The position numbers and the translations under genes were made by a program. A model generated the notes under the pieces. The model was given only the letters and a program-made list of their open reading frames with translations. It did no database searches and was not told the origin of the DNA. DNA of 64,000 nt from Rhizophagus clarus (taxonomy: Eukaryota; Glomeromycota; Glomeromycetes; Glomerales; Glomeraceae), in assembly GCA_015698045.1 (NCBI GenBank), contig BLAL01000176.1, positions 310,001 to 374,000 of the forward strand. Reading direction: 5' to 3'. Positions 24,232 through 35,020 of the stretch are shown in pieces; positions within the stretch are counted from its first letter, which is position 1, and the number at the start of each line of letters is the position of its first letter.

Positions 24232-27076
24232 TTAATCTTTAATTTTACATTCCAAACACTCAGAAACTTCATTAACTAAAAATTTAGTAATGTTGCGACT
24301 TGTATAATATGCTTGTGAATGAGGTTGTACAATAGTAGAAATATTAGTTTGTTCTTGTGCTAAAGTATCGTTAGCTTTTACAAATTCCAACATGTCATTA
24401 TATAATTCATTATTGACACCAGGTACTTGATATTCGTCATTTCCATTCTTATTTATTTCATAAAATTCACTAATACATTTAATCCATTCAGATATCTCAT
24501 ATTCAAGCTCTGTTATAGTTGGTCTATTGGAAGGATTTGAATCCCAACATCTTTTCATTAAATCTACATAACATTTTGGAGTATTTCTTATAATTTCAGG
24601 ACGTTCACTTTTGCAAATATCATAGATAAGTTGATGATCATGTGCTATATCATTAAATGGAGGAATTCCTGATGTAAATTCCCACATTATTATTGAAAAA
24701 CCGTAAATATCACTTGCTAGAGTATAAGGTTTTTTTCTTAGTACTTCAGGTGCCATATAAGGTACGACTCCATAGATTTCTTTGTCAAAAGTTTGTAAAT
24801 TATTTATAGGTTTACATAATCCCAAGTCAATAATAAATAATTCATTATGATTATCTGAAATTAAAATATTACCATCATGAAGATCACTATGAATTAAATC
24901 TGATTCATGAATTACCTTAAATCCTAATATAATTTTTTTCAATAATTGTAATTTGTCTTGCCATTTAAGTTTGATTATATCAGATAAACATTTTCTTAAA
25001 TTTCCTTTTTTGCATAACTCATTACTATTATATAATTTAAATTAAATGGATCTTGAATAATTCCAAAGAATTGAATAAATTTTTAAAATGAATTTTTCTG
25101 ACAATTATAATGATATTTCCACTAGTATATATATATAAAATATAAAAAAAATTAACTTTAATACAAAGAAAAAATTAGTTATTAAATATATTAAAATACT
25201 ATACCTCATCCAAAAATTTATCATTAATATTTGATGAATTATTAAGTATTTTAAGAATAACATCATAACCTGTTTGAAAGTTCCACCTATTCCATTGTTG
25301 TTTATTAAAATTCCAACTATCAATGGGGCCATCTAACCAAATGGCTTTATAAATTTCACTAAATCCTCCTTTATCATAATAACTAATATTTAACAATTTA
25401 TTATAAGGTATCCATTCCAATACTTCATAATTATTTTTAGCATTTAATTGTGCTTCTTGAATAAATTTATCAATATATTTATTTTTACTAGTCCATTTTG
25501 AAAAATCTTGTTGAAATTGTTTGGAATTACATTGTTGACACCATTTGTAATTAGTATATAATTGTTTGCATTTATTACAAAATTTATTTTCAAAACTTAT
25601 ATTACTATTTTCTGCTACTTTTTGATACCAATAAAAGGCTTTCTCCAGATTCCCTTCTATTCCCTTTCCATTTTCATAGCAAAGGGCCAAATTATACATT
25701 GCACTTGTATTGACACTCTCTGCTGCTTTCTGATACCAGTAAAAGGCCTTTTCCAGGTCCACTTCTGTTTCCTTTCTATTTTCATAGCAAAAGGTCAAAT
25801 TATTTATCGCATTTGCAATGCCACTTTCTGCCGCTTTCTGATACCAGAACAAGGTCTTTCCCAGATCCACTTCTGTCCCCTCCCCATTTTCATAGCAAAG
25901 GGCCAAATTATACATTGCACTTGTATTGACACTCTCTGCTGCTTTCTGATACCAGTAAAAGGCCTTCCTCAGATCCACTTCTGTCCCCTTTCCATTTTCA
26001 TAACAAAGGGCCAAATTATACATCACATTTGCATTGCCACTCTCTGCTGCTTTCTGATACCAGTGAAAGGCCTTCTTCAGATCCACTTCTGTCCCCTTTC
26101 CATTTTCATAACAAAGGGCCAAATTATACATTGCACTTGTATTGACACTCTCTGCTGCTTTCTGATACCAGTGAAAGGCCTTTTTCAGGTCCACTTCTGT
26201 TTCCTTTCTATTTTCATAGCAAAAGGTCAAATTATTCATTGCGTTTGCAATGCCACTTTCTGCCGCTTTCTGATACCAGTAAAAGGTCTTTCCCAGATCC
26301 ACTTCTGTCCCCTCCCCATTTTCATAGCAAAGAGCCAAATTATACATCGCATTTGCAATGCCACTCTCTGCCGCTTTCTGATACCAGTAAAAGGCCTTTC
26401 CCAGATCCACCTCTGTCCCTTCCCCATTTTCATAGCAAAGGGCCAAATTATACATCGCACTTGCATTGCCACTCTCTGCTGCTTTCTGATACCAGTAAAA
26501 GGCCTTCCTCAGGTCCACTTCTATCCCCTTCCCATTTTCATAGCAAAGGGCCAAATTATACATCGCACTTGCATTATCACTCTCTGCTGCTTTCTGATAC
26601 CAGTAAAAGACCTTCTCTAAGTCCACTTCTGTCCCCTTCCCATTTTTATAATAAAGGGCCAAATTATACATCGCACTTGCATTGCCACTTTCTGCTGCTT
26701 TCTGATACCAGTGAAAGGCCTTCTTCAGGTCCACTTCTGTCTCCTTTCCATTTTCATAGCAAAGGGCCAAATTATTCATCGCACTTGCATTGCTACTCTT
26801 TGCTGCTTTCTGATACCAGTGAAAGGCCTTCCCCAGGTCTATTTCTGTCCCCTCCCCATTTTCATAGCAAAGGGCCAAATTATACATCGCACTTGCATTG
26901 CCACTCTCTGCCACTTTCTGATACCAGTAAAAGGCCTTCCTCAGGTCCACTTCTATCCCCTTCCCATTTTCATAGCAAAGGGCCAAATTATTTATTGTAC
27001 TTGCATTGCCACTCTCTGCCACTTTCTGATACCAGTGAAAGACCTTTCCCAGGTCCTTTTTTATATTACTTAACAT
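24232..27076 (-). pseudogene. Sel1-repeat / zinc-ribbon / protein kinase fusion gene, frame broken at the exon 2 start
   Basis: Exon 1 (27076-25205, 624 codons) encodes about 13 Sel1 repeats, then a zinc ribbon (CNKCKQLYTNYKWCQQC) and the start of a kinase: glycine loop KGGFSEIY, with Ser for the last Gly, and VILKIL as the beta-3 strand. A GT donor follows at 25204. The rest of the kinase lies at 24942-24232 with HSDLHDGN, DLG, PYMAPEVL and a full C-lobe. Between them the expected stretch (…FFGIIQDPFNLNYIIVMSY) is present but split by two small indels. One is in the A6/T6 run at 25006-25011, where a seventh A would restore the frame. Sel1 repeats are usually protein-interaction scaffolds; Sel1-kinase fusions are expanded in Rhizophagus. 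The first repeat is incomplete at the ATG, so an upstream exon may be missing. It is either a recent pseudogene or contains assembly homopolymer errors. Confidence 0.8.
25610..27076 (-). repeat. array of 108-bp Sel1 units (13 full copies)
   Basis: The 36-residue unit is YNLALCYENGKGTEVDL followed by KKAFHWYQKAAESGNASAM. It is repeated 13 times with few differences and preceded by a partial copy. Copies 7-8 and 11-12 share the variant block GIANA / NNLTFCYENRKETEVDL / SVNTSAM, showing that a segment of about four units was duplicated. The array is richer in GC than its flanks and is open on the opposite strand over long stretches. Confidence 0.93.
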
Positions 27077-29550
27077 TTTTCTAAGAAACTAAGAAATAAA
27101 AAAGCATTTATTTATTTTAAAATGTAAATATTTATGTTATAGCATATGCAAAATGTTACACATGCAGATAAGCAAGCATTTTATATGAATTTATTAGCAA
27201 TCCGAGCATGATCTGCAGATCTGGTACAAGAAACCTCGGATGTGCCGCAATTAGCAAGAAAATAAAATAATTACAGTTTAAGGTCACCGAATCACATGAT
27301 AACTGTTTTATGCATCTAAAGTTTACTAATAAAACTATGCCTACGCTACCCCTACAATAATAAACTTAATTATGAAATTCCCTGGAATCTTGCCCCTTAC
27401 ACCGGCTACGATTATATATTGTGAGCCACCCGATTGGATAATTTCAGTGAATTCGTTTATTGGTAAAAAATAAAAGTCGGTATTAAAGCCCTCTAAATAT
27501 TACATCATTAGTTTAACCCCAATTACTGAAGGTTAACTCCTAATACACATGATAGTTTTTAAACTCATTATCATAATAGTTTAGCCTCGTTGCGGGGTTA
27601 CATTTGTAATACATTTCTATACGTATAGCCCTGCTTTCCGCATTTTTTGATGATTTTTATTTTTTTGAAAAATTTATTTATACTGAAATTTTTAAAAACT
27701 TGACATAACCGTGTAAACTACAGGTACGTTTTCTTTTGAATGTCTAATCGTGCCATATTTAATTTTCTTTATTTTTTTTTTACTACACAACTTCGTTATT
27801 TTTTATATTGCAACTATGCGCTTATTTTGTTTATTCCATCTCCCTTTTTATTTCACTCCTCCGTTTCTTTAAAAAAAAAAATATATATATATATATTTTC
27901 CAACTTCTTTTTATAAAAACTTTTTTTTTTTATTTTCGTTTTACTCTCCTTTTTTTTTTTACTCTCATTTTTTTAAGAAATTTTTTCTTTTATTTTTCGT
28001 TTTTATAATTTTTACAATTTTTGTCCTTTTTTAAAAATTCTTTCTTTTTCATTTAAATTCACATTTATTTATTTTTAATTTAAATTCACATTTATTTATT
28101 TTTAAAGTTCTCTCCCTCCCGTTTTATTTTTAAAAATAAATAAAAAAATTTTTCTTATTCCCCCTTTCATTTTTTTTTTTTATCGTTGTCCCAATTCCTA
28201 TTTTTTTTTTTTTTTTCTCCTTTATTAAGTTGCCAGACTTCCTAAACGAGCCAGACTTGAAATATAAGAGAAGGTGAACTCCTTTTTTAATAATAAATAT
28301 TTTATTTATCTTTTTTTTTTCTATTTTTTTTTTTTAGATTGTTGAACTTAAACGAACTCAGATCTCTTTTAGGATATGGACTCCCGATTTGAAACCCGGA
28401 CTTGTGTATATACTGCAAATGGAAAAGTTTGATTTCATGTCAAAATGCGGATTTTTTACATTTATTCATGAGGAACTATATTCATAATTAAGTTTTGCAG
28501 TTCATGATAAGAAACTATAATTAAATTCATATTATATTAAATAATATGTCGCTTCATTCTGTGCCGAGCTTATTAAACATTATCTATTGTTAACAAATCA
28601 AATGTTATCATCATATTTATCAAGACATTAAGGGCAATCAAAATTGAATAATAGTCGCCATTCCTCTTAATACAATTTTAAATACAAGATACTATATCGA
28701 GGTTAGACGGTATATCCTTACTCGTTTTTATTTTAAACACTGTAATTTTTTTGGTAAAAAATAGCTATTTTTTCAATATATATTTCCATATTTAATATAA
28801 ATCAACTCTCCAATTCTGTATTAAGCAGCGAGCCACAATAAGTAAGCCAAGTAAATTTTTAGTAAGAGCTCCCCTGCTCCCATGTTCAAAGTTAACTTGT
28901 TTTTTAATTAATAAAAAAAATATTCCATACGAGTATTAAAAATATTTCATACGAGTGATTGAGATAAAAGCTTTTCCTAATATTTATAGATTTTTACATA
29001 TGCATACTCATATACAAGTGCTCTAAGTTTATCAAATGTTACGTTATCTCTCTTATTAATCTATATTACAAGGTGGTTAAAATCATTATTGGAAAATAAA
29101 TCGAACAAATGACAAAAATTTAATATGATTAAAAAAAAAATAACAATACAGTACACAACTAGTAATCATGTGATCGCGTGATGTTAAGTTTGCAATGATG
29201 TAAAAAAAAATTCAATATCAATGATATTAAATTAAGATGAGTCATCGCAGATATGTAATTTTGACGAGTCATTTAGTTTATTGGTGCTTCAATATGAGTC
29301 ATTGCGAATTTCCATGTGTTTGTATTTACTATGATTTTAGTATGACGGAGCTTTACTGTGTATAAACAATTTTTTTTATTCTAGCTTTGTATAATTATAT
29401 AAAAAGGACTATTTCCCTCTCCATTTTTTCAACGAAAAAAATAAATAAAAAAAAAAAATCGAAAATAAATCTATCTAAGAAAATTTTGTCTTTAAGAAAA
29501 TTTTATTATAAAAAGAAAATTCGCTTCTCTTACTTGTTGGGACTTTTGTT
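27077..29550. other. 2.5-kb intergenic region; no gene seen
   Basis: No supported coding sequence. The middle (27760-28335) is a T-rich low-complexity tract (separate entry). The remainder is plain AT-rich DNA. Confidence 0.45.
27760..28335. repeat. polypyrimidine (T-rich) low-complexity tract
   Basis: About 575 bp are dominated by T runs with some C on the plus strand, including several runs of ten or more T. A 23-bp segment around 'aaattcacatttatttattt' is directly repeated at about 28055 and 28082. ORFs through it are low-complexity Phe/Leu and are not genes. Confidence 0.7.
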
Positions 29551-29842
29551 GGAGCAGCATGATGCTATGCATGGGTGGAAGCATAGCGTGCTTACTTTGT
29601 AAGCCTGTGGGTGCCAGCTTTGCTGCAGTCTCACAGTAGGGCTGGTTGGGAATTTTTCGGAGCGGTATAGTACTATGCGAGGGTTGGAGCATAGGCGCTT
29701 GCTTTTAGTAAGCTCGTGGGTACCAGTTTGTTGCTGCAGTCCTGCGATAGGACCGGTTGGTTGTGGGCCGGCATGGTGCTATGCGAAATTGCAGGGTGGA
29801 GCATAGTGCACTTCTTAGGAAGTCCCTTTGTGGCAGGGCCGG
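29551..29842. repeat. three diverged tandem copies of a GC-rich, stem-forming unit of about 105 bp
   Basis: The units are 29551-29650, 29659-29763 and 29766-29842. Each has a first stem CTATGC...GCATAG. A second stem follows: GCTTAC/GTAAGC in unit 1, GCTTGC/GTAAGC with one wobble in unit 2, ACTTC/GAAGT in unit 3. The sequence between stems varies. The GC content stands out sharply from the flanks. It could be a structured non-coding element or a short interspersed repeat. No tRNA-type A/B boxes are evident. The ORFs across it (29387-29602, 29716-29970) look incidental. Confidence 0.6.
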
Positions 29843-30389
29843 AGTACTTTTTTATTATATACGATAATAAAAAATTTTTATTAATTTTGAAATTTTGCTA
29901 TTTTCATATATTTGTAATTTATAATTTATACGCCAATATTACTATAGTATACTGTCAACAAAATTGTTAGCAATGTTAACTGTGCGTGCTAAATTTAATT
30001 CACTTTCAAAATTAATTGTAAAATTATTTCTCTTATGACGTTTTATGACGTTCCATAAGATATTACTATTATTTGTTTTATAAACCATCTTGTTATAATT
30101 TTGAAGTTGTTTGCTTTATAATATATTCCTATCTGTACATATTTTTGTAATTATTCCATAATTTGCTTTAGTTGATGAAAACTGCGATTCATACGATGAA
30201 GTAAGTTGTGTTCTACTAAAATATTAGTTTCATGATATCCCATTTTGCGCTGTTTCTATATCTATAATTGAACCATCTGTATATATATTTTGTAATGTTC
30301 AATATTATTATTTTGATTTGAGCACAAAGAAAAGTAAAAGTGCAAAACCGACTATTCAATTATTACGGAAAATTAAGAAAAAATAGATT
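29843..30389. other. intergenic spacer, 3' of the small minus-strand gene
   Basis: Nothing is supported. 'gacgttttatgacgtt' is a short direct repeat near 30040. Confidence 0.35.
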
Positions 30390-30899
30390 TTAGGATTGAT
30401 CATCCTTGTCATCACAATGCTTCCTTTCAGGTTTCTTGGTATGTTATAAATTAGAATTATTCAGTTGTTAGATTAATTAAAAAGAAACATCAAAAATTAA
30501 TTAATCACTCACGACAATTTTAAAGAGCAGCTCGAATTTTTCGTTAATTATGGTGAATCTTTCATTCATATTTTTGAATCTTTCATCCATAATTTCAATT
30601 TTATCAATTATTTTTTGAGTTTTCTAGATTAAAACAAGATATCAAAGTTAGTTATTTTAAATATTTTACGTTTAACAAAGATTGTAATTTTTCACATGCT
30701 TCATTGATCGGTTCTAAGTTTTTTTGAATAAGAAAACTTAGAATTGTGTAAAATATTGTGATAATTGAGATAATCATTCCTGCGATTTTTCCATATTCTA
30801 ACATTTCTAAGAATTCTAAAATATAATCGTTTTATTTAATATATATAGTCATAATAATTATAAAAAAATTTAATAGTTTTACTTACCAAACTCGAACAT
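30390..30899 (-). CDS. small four-exon gene: 104-aa single-pass membrane / coiled-coil protein
   Basis: On the minus strand the exons are 30899-30887, 30815-30670, 30623-30513 and 30434-30390. All introns have GT...AG ends (gtaagt, gtaaaa, gtgagt donors), and the joined frame is open for 104 codons to TAA. The predicted protein starts MFEFEFLEMLEYGK. A hydrophobic helix follows (IAGMIISIITIFYTILSFLI, about residues 15-34), then a long amphipathic stretch with repeated DERFKNMNERF-type heptads (coiled coil), and a charged tail ending CDDKDDQS. The consistent phases, splice signals and sensible protein make chance unlikely. It may be an organelle or ER membrane protein with a coiled-coil domain; I do not recognise the family. 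No single exon is long enough to be found by an ORF scan. Confidence 0.7.
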
Positions 30900-32600
30900 G
30901 GTTGAAAAAAGAATTAGAAAAAAAAAAATATAGAAAAAAAAGGATTATTTATATAATTAACAAATCAGTTGATAGTTGATATGACAATTTTTTTCTCACA
31001 ACAATAATGGTTTATAAATATATTCTTGTCATTATTAAAAACAATATATCATACTGATTCATATATGAATAAATTAGTCATATTTTATACTTGGAATTAT
31101 TAACATATGGAATGATCGTTAATTTAGTTGGTCTCTTGCAAAAAAAAGCAACACAAATCACTTAAAATTTCTAACATTGATATTTTTTTAATCTAAAAGC
31201 TACCTGATAAATTTGATGTCATGACCGGAAAGTTCGTTGCCATGATCGAAAAGTTTGATGTAATGAAAAGCTCAAACAATAAAAATCGTTGAAAATAAAT
31301 GTCAAATTTGAACTACTTTTTAAACAAGTATGAAATTTATTGATTAAAGATTAAAAATGATAAATTCAATTGTTATAAGTCATATTAGAAATTAAAATTA
31401 TTTACCATTAAGGTATTGGTATAAATGTTCATTTTCATCATTTATTTTTTGGATACTCAAATATTCATATGAACAATACCACATTATGTATACAAAAGGT
31501 TATTTAATCCAATTCTTGATTCTTTGATTTATATTAGCGTCATATTTTAAGTATTAGTTGTTATAGAATCATTGACTCCGTTGATATAAGAGATTCCAAT
31601 ATCCATCAGAGATTTGTTTTTATTGAATTAAAAAAGGTAAATTAACGCCACTAATGTTATCATATTTAAAAATAGTAAGGTAAATTAAATGTAAAAAATT
31701 GCTTATTAACTTAGATGAATTATTGACCTTTCTAGGCAAGATACTCGTTAATATAAAAAAATTGACATTAGATAATTTTTCATGTCGATAAATGGAAAAA
31801 TGGTGTCGGTTAATTTGTAAGTCCGTAAATCATATCGTAACTGCCTGAAATAAGTGAGAAAATTGCAATTACTATGCAAACCTTTCTTTGCGTATAAAAT
31901 CAGTTTGTAATTGAACAAAATTTTAAATTTAATACTTTTAAATAAAAATCAGTTTTAAGTTTTAACATGACTACACTTTACTGGTAATTAATTGGCCATG
32001 AAACTTCGTAACAGTCAAGAATTGTATGTTAAATAATCGAATTAAATATTTCAAAGACATTAGTTAGTCGCATAAAAACATCACACACATATTTTTTAAT
32101 GAATTTATTTTTAATTTTAGCAAGGTTTTCCGTACTATTTCGCATTCTTATAGTTAAATTTTATTTTATTGTATTAAAAGACTGTTAAAAGATTAAACTT
32201 ATTTTGATTAGATCACTAAAAAAATAACAAATTGGAACATATGACCTAAATAAGAATACCGTTTAAGCATTTGCTAATTATTATTAATTCTCTTTTTTGC
32301 TTAATAAATAGTACCAAATAAATAGTACAATAGCTTAACCTAAAACTATTTCAATGATATAAATGTTGCATTGTTTTAATAAAACTGAAAGAAATAAAAA
32401 TGGTTATGATATATAAAAAAAGAGGCCATTTTCCATGGGGAAGCCACCAACAGTTATCAATACTCATTTGTATACGTATACTGTATGGAATGGTGACTAT
32501 ATACTGTAATGTAACTTATTTAAATTTGTCATAATTGATCTGCAATAAATCACATGATATTCCATAAGTTATATAAAGCGAATGCTGAAATAAATAAAAA
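30900..32600. other. intergenic; 5' flank of the LINE-B insertion
   Basis: I can support no gene. A short duplicated phrase 'tttgatgtcatgaccggaaa' / 'gttgccatgatcgaaaagtt' lies near 31205-31260. The last 12 bases before LINE-B belong to the target duplication zone, preceded by an A-rich 'aaataaataaaaa'. Confidence 0.4.
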
Positions 32601-32773
32601 GTGATCATCGTAAAAAACTTTTTCCTGCCGATCCCAAGGCCAAAAATTGTGCTAAAGAAAAAGTCGATTTCAAACACTATATTCATACAATAACAACGGT
32701 TAAATTATACTTTATAACCGTCTAGATAGGAAAAGGTTCAACTCTTATTAGAACTATTAGACAAACTTTCAAC

Positions 32774-34995
32774 ATGCAACGTACAAACTCTCCTGTTGAA
32801 AAATCTGTACCTTACAAAAAACGGACTTTACGTTCTACTACTAAGTCTGATATTATTAACGCAACAAACAAAACTAAAAAAAGTGACAACTATACCAGTA
32901 TCACTGATGAAAGTATCGCTAAAGATACCTATTCATTGGATGAAGAAGATGAAAATAGTGATGATACTATTAAACCCAACCGTCAAAACAAACGCAATAA
33001 AACTAAGGATGACCAATCCAAAGATGTTAACATGCAAGAATCCTCCCATCCTATCTCCTCGGAACAGGATGTTCCTGAAGTTACTGTAAATGAAACTTTA
33101 CAAATTTTACACAAAGAAACAGTAGATTCTAGTCAACCTATTCAACAAACTTTAAATGACTCTATTCATAGCCCCAACAATAATACCACCTCACCACCCA
33201 ACGATGAAGGTCAATCACGTGACCAAGGGAAAATTCCCAATGCAACTAACAAAGAAATTCAGGATCAACAACAGACTAACCCCAATAAGGATACGATCAT
33301 GCTAGACACCAACGATGACTTTACTTCTTATGGAGGACAAGTAAACCATACAGTTTTCACTTTCCTTAACTCATTCAAAGCATATGATAATAACCTAGAA
33401 GGAGTAATCAACTTAATAAGAACATACTTCCATTCAAATGATTCTTTCATTGGTGTATCATCACGCCCTATTGTAATAGGACAAATTCCTTTAATAATTT
33501 TACGTTTCAACAACAAATCTTATGCGGATGCATTACACAATACCTTTAATGACACCTTAAAGGTAATGTTCTACAAATTTGATGAAGAAACAGTAAACAA
33601 AGAAATAACTAAATACTTAGAAAAAATAGACAGAAGAACCATAAAACTAGTAGATATAGAAGCAAATTTCCCGACGGATACCGTAATAGAGGTATTCCAA
33701 AAAGCATACGGACCAATAGAAAAGGTCCAGGAAATTTTCAAAAACCCTTTAATAGACAACCACCCAACGCTACACCAAATGGAAATCCAAACAGCGCCAG
33801 ATACCACCAACAGAGAAATAATAATAACAAACCCACCAAAAAACAAATTCTTTTAACCTTCAAAAATCAGTCCTCTGCGGACAATATATTTGGAAATGAC
33901 ATATGGTACAAAACAATCGACCATATCAACATACGCATTCTTCCAGCTAACCAAACATGTCAAGAATATATAAAAAGAACGGAATGTAGCTACAAGATCA
34001 CGGGCATTCCACTAAATGCCACATCACAAGATTTAAAACCTTTACTTACTAAAATAGGAGCATCCTCATGCTCGTTCACGACGCCTCCAAGAAGACAAAG
34101 CTTTAAAACAGCGTATGCTTACGCTCCAAAAACAAAATTTATTAATACATATACCAAATTTAATGTTTTCAATACCACGATATATGTTTTCCCATCATCA
34201 CATAACAAATCGTGCACAATCTGTGGCAACCCTGCACATGAATATCAATCATGTGACCAACGAGCTGACAATAATACAACACCCACACGTTCGTTCAAAA
34301 AATCCTTAATTAACCGAAATACAAACACAAAGATCTCCCTTAACACAGACATCACCAAAAAATTCAAACATTTGCTACAGGGCAATTTTACCACGTTCCA
34401 TATAAATACACCACCAAAACAACAATTCCAACCACCCTTGATATCTAACACAAAACCCAATAATTTCCCAGGAAAACAACCATCAATCTTGATGAACAAC
34501 TGGGATAACCCAATAGATGATATAAAATCCAAAATCACAGCTCTCAAATCATCTCTAAAAGATGCACATAGCAAAATCAACACATTGGAGCAAGAAAATA
34601 AAAATCTAAAGAATCAACTAACAAAATTACAAACAGACATCTTAAACAATCACAAAGTCACCATAGCAATCAAAGAACAAAATTCACGAGTCGAAATCAA
34701 ACAAGATCAGATACTCGAACAATTAAACAGCCTCTTTCAACAGTTGGGAGGAAACGAACAAGATTACGAACCAAACATGGACGACATGAGCGATAATGCC
34801 AGTCAATCCAATTATGATTATAGTGACGAAACACATATAACACGAACCGTTTATAACGATGGAGACATCATTTTCCACGAAGAAAATCTAGACCTTCCCC
34901 CGATAGGCGGAACAACACAGAACGATCCGAATACCTCAACAAACTTCTCAATACTACAACGCACAGCACACACCCTTGGTTTCGGCAACATCTAA
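32774..34995 (+). CDS. LINE-B ORF1: RRM/zinc-knuckle nucleic-acid-binding protein with a possible -1 frameshift
   Basis: The first part (32774 to about 33850) has an acidic, Ser/Asn/Gln-rich N-terminus and an RRM-like segment starting RRTIKLVDIEA. The second part, in the -1 frame and open from about 33838 to TAA 34993, carries a second RRM-like region. It also has a CCHC knuckle CTICGNPAHEYQSC (CX2CX4HX4C, about 34212-34253) and a coiled coil (SLKDAHSKINTLEQENKNL). The parts join at 'cca cca aaa aac', which holds the heptamer A_AAA_AAC in the correct phase; the zero frame stops at TAA 33854, four codons after the heptamer. Either ribosomes shift here or one A has been lost. The product would be about 740 aa and would package LINE RNA. 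Confidence 0.82.
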
Positions 34996-35020
34996 AAATA
35001 CCACCCATCATTGTGTATTT

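Noticed and set aside
25562-27084. Long plus-strand ORFs (up to 352 codons) opposite the Sel1 array
   Set aside because: They are antisense shadows produced by a 108-bp repeat (a multiple of three) with no stop on the opposite strand; the minus strand encodes recognisable Sel1 repeats.
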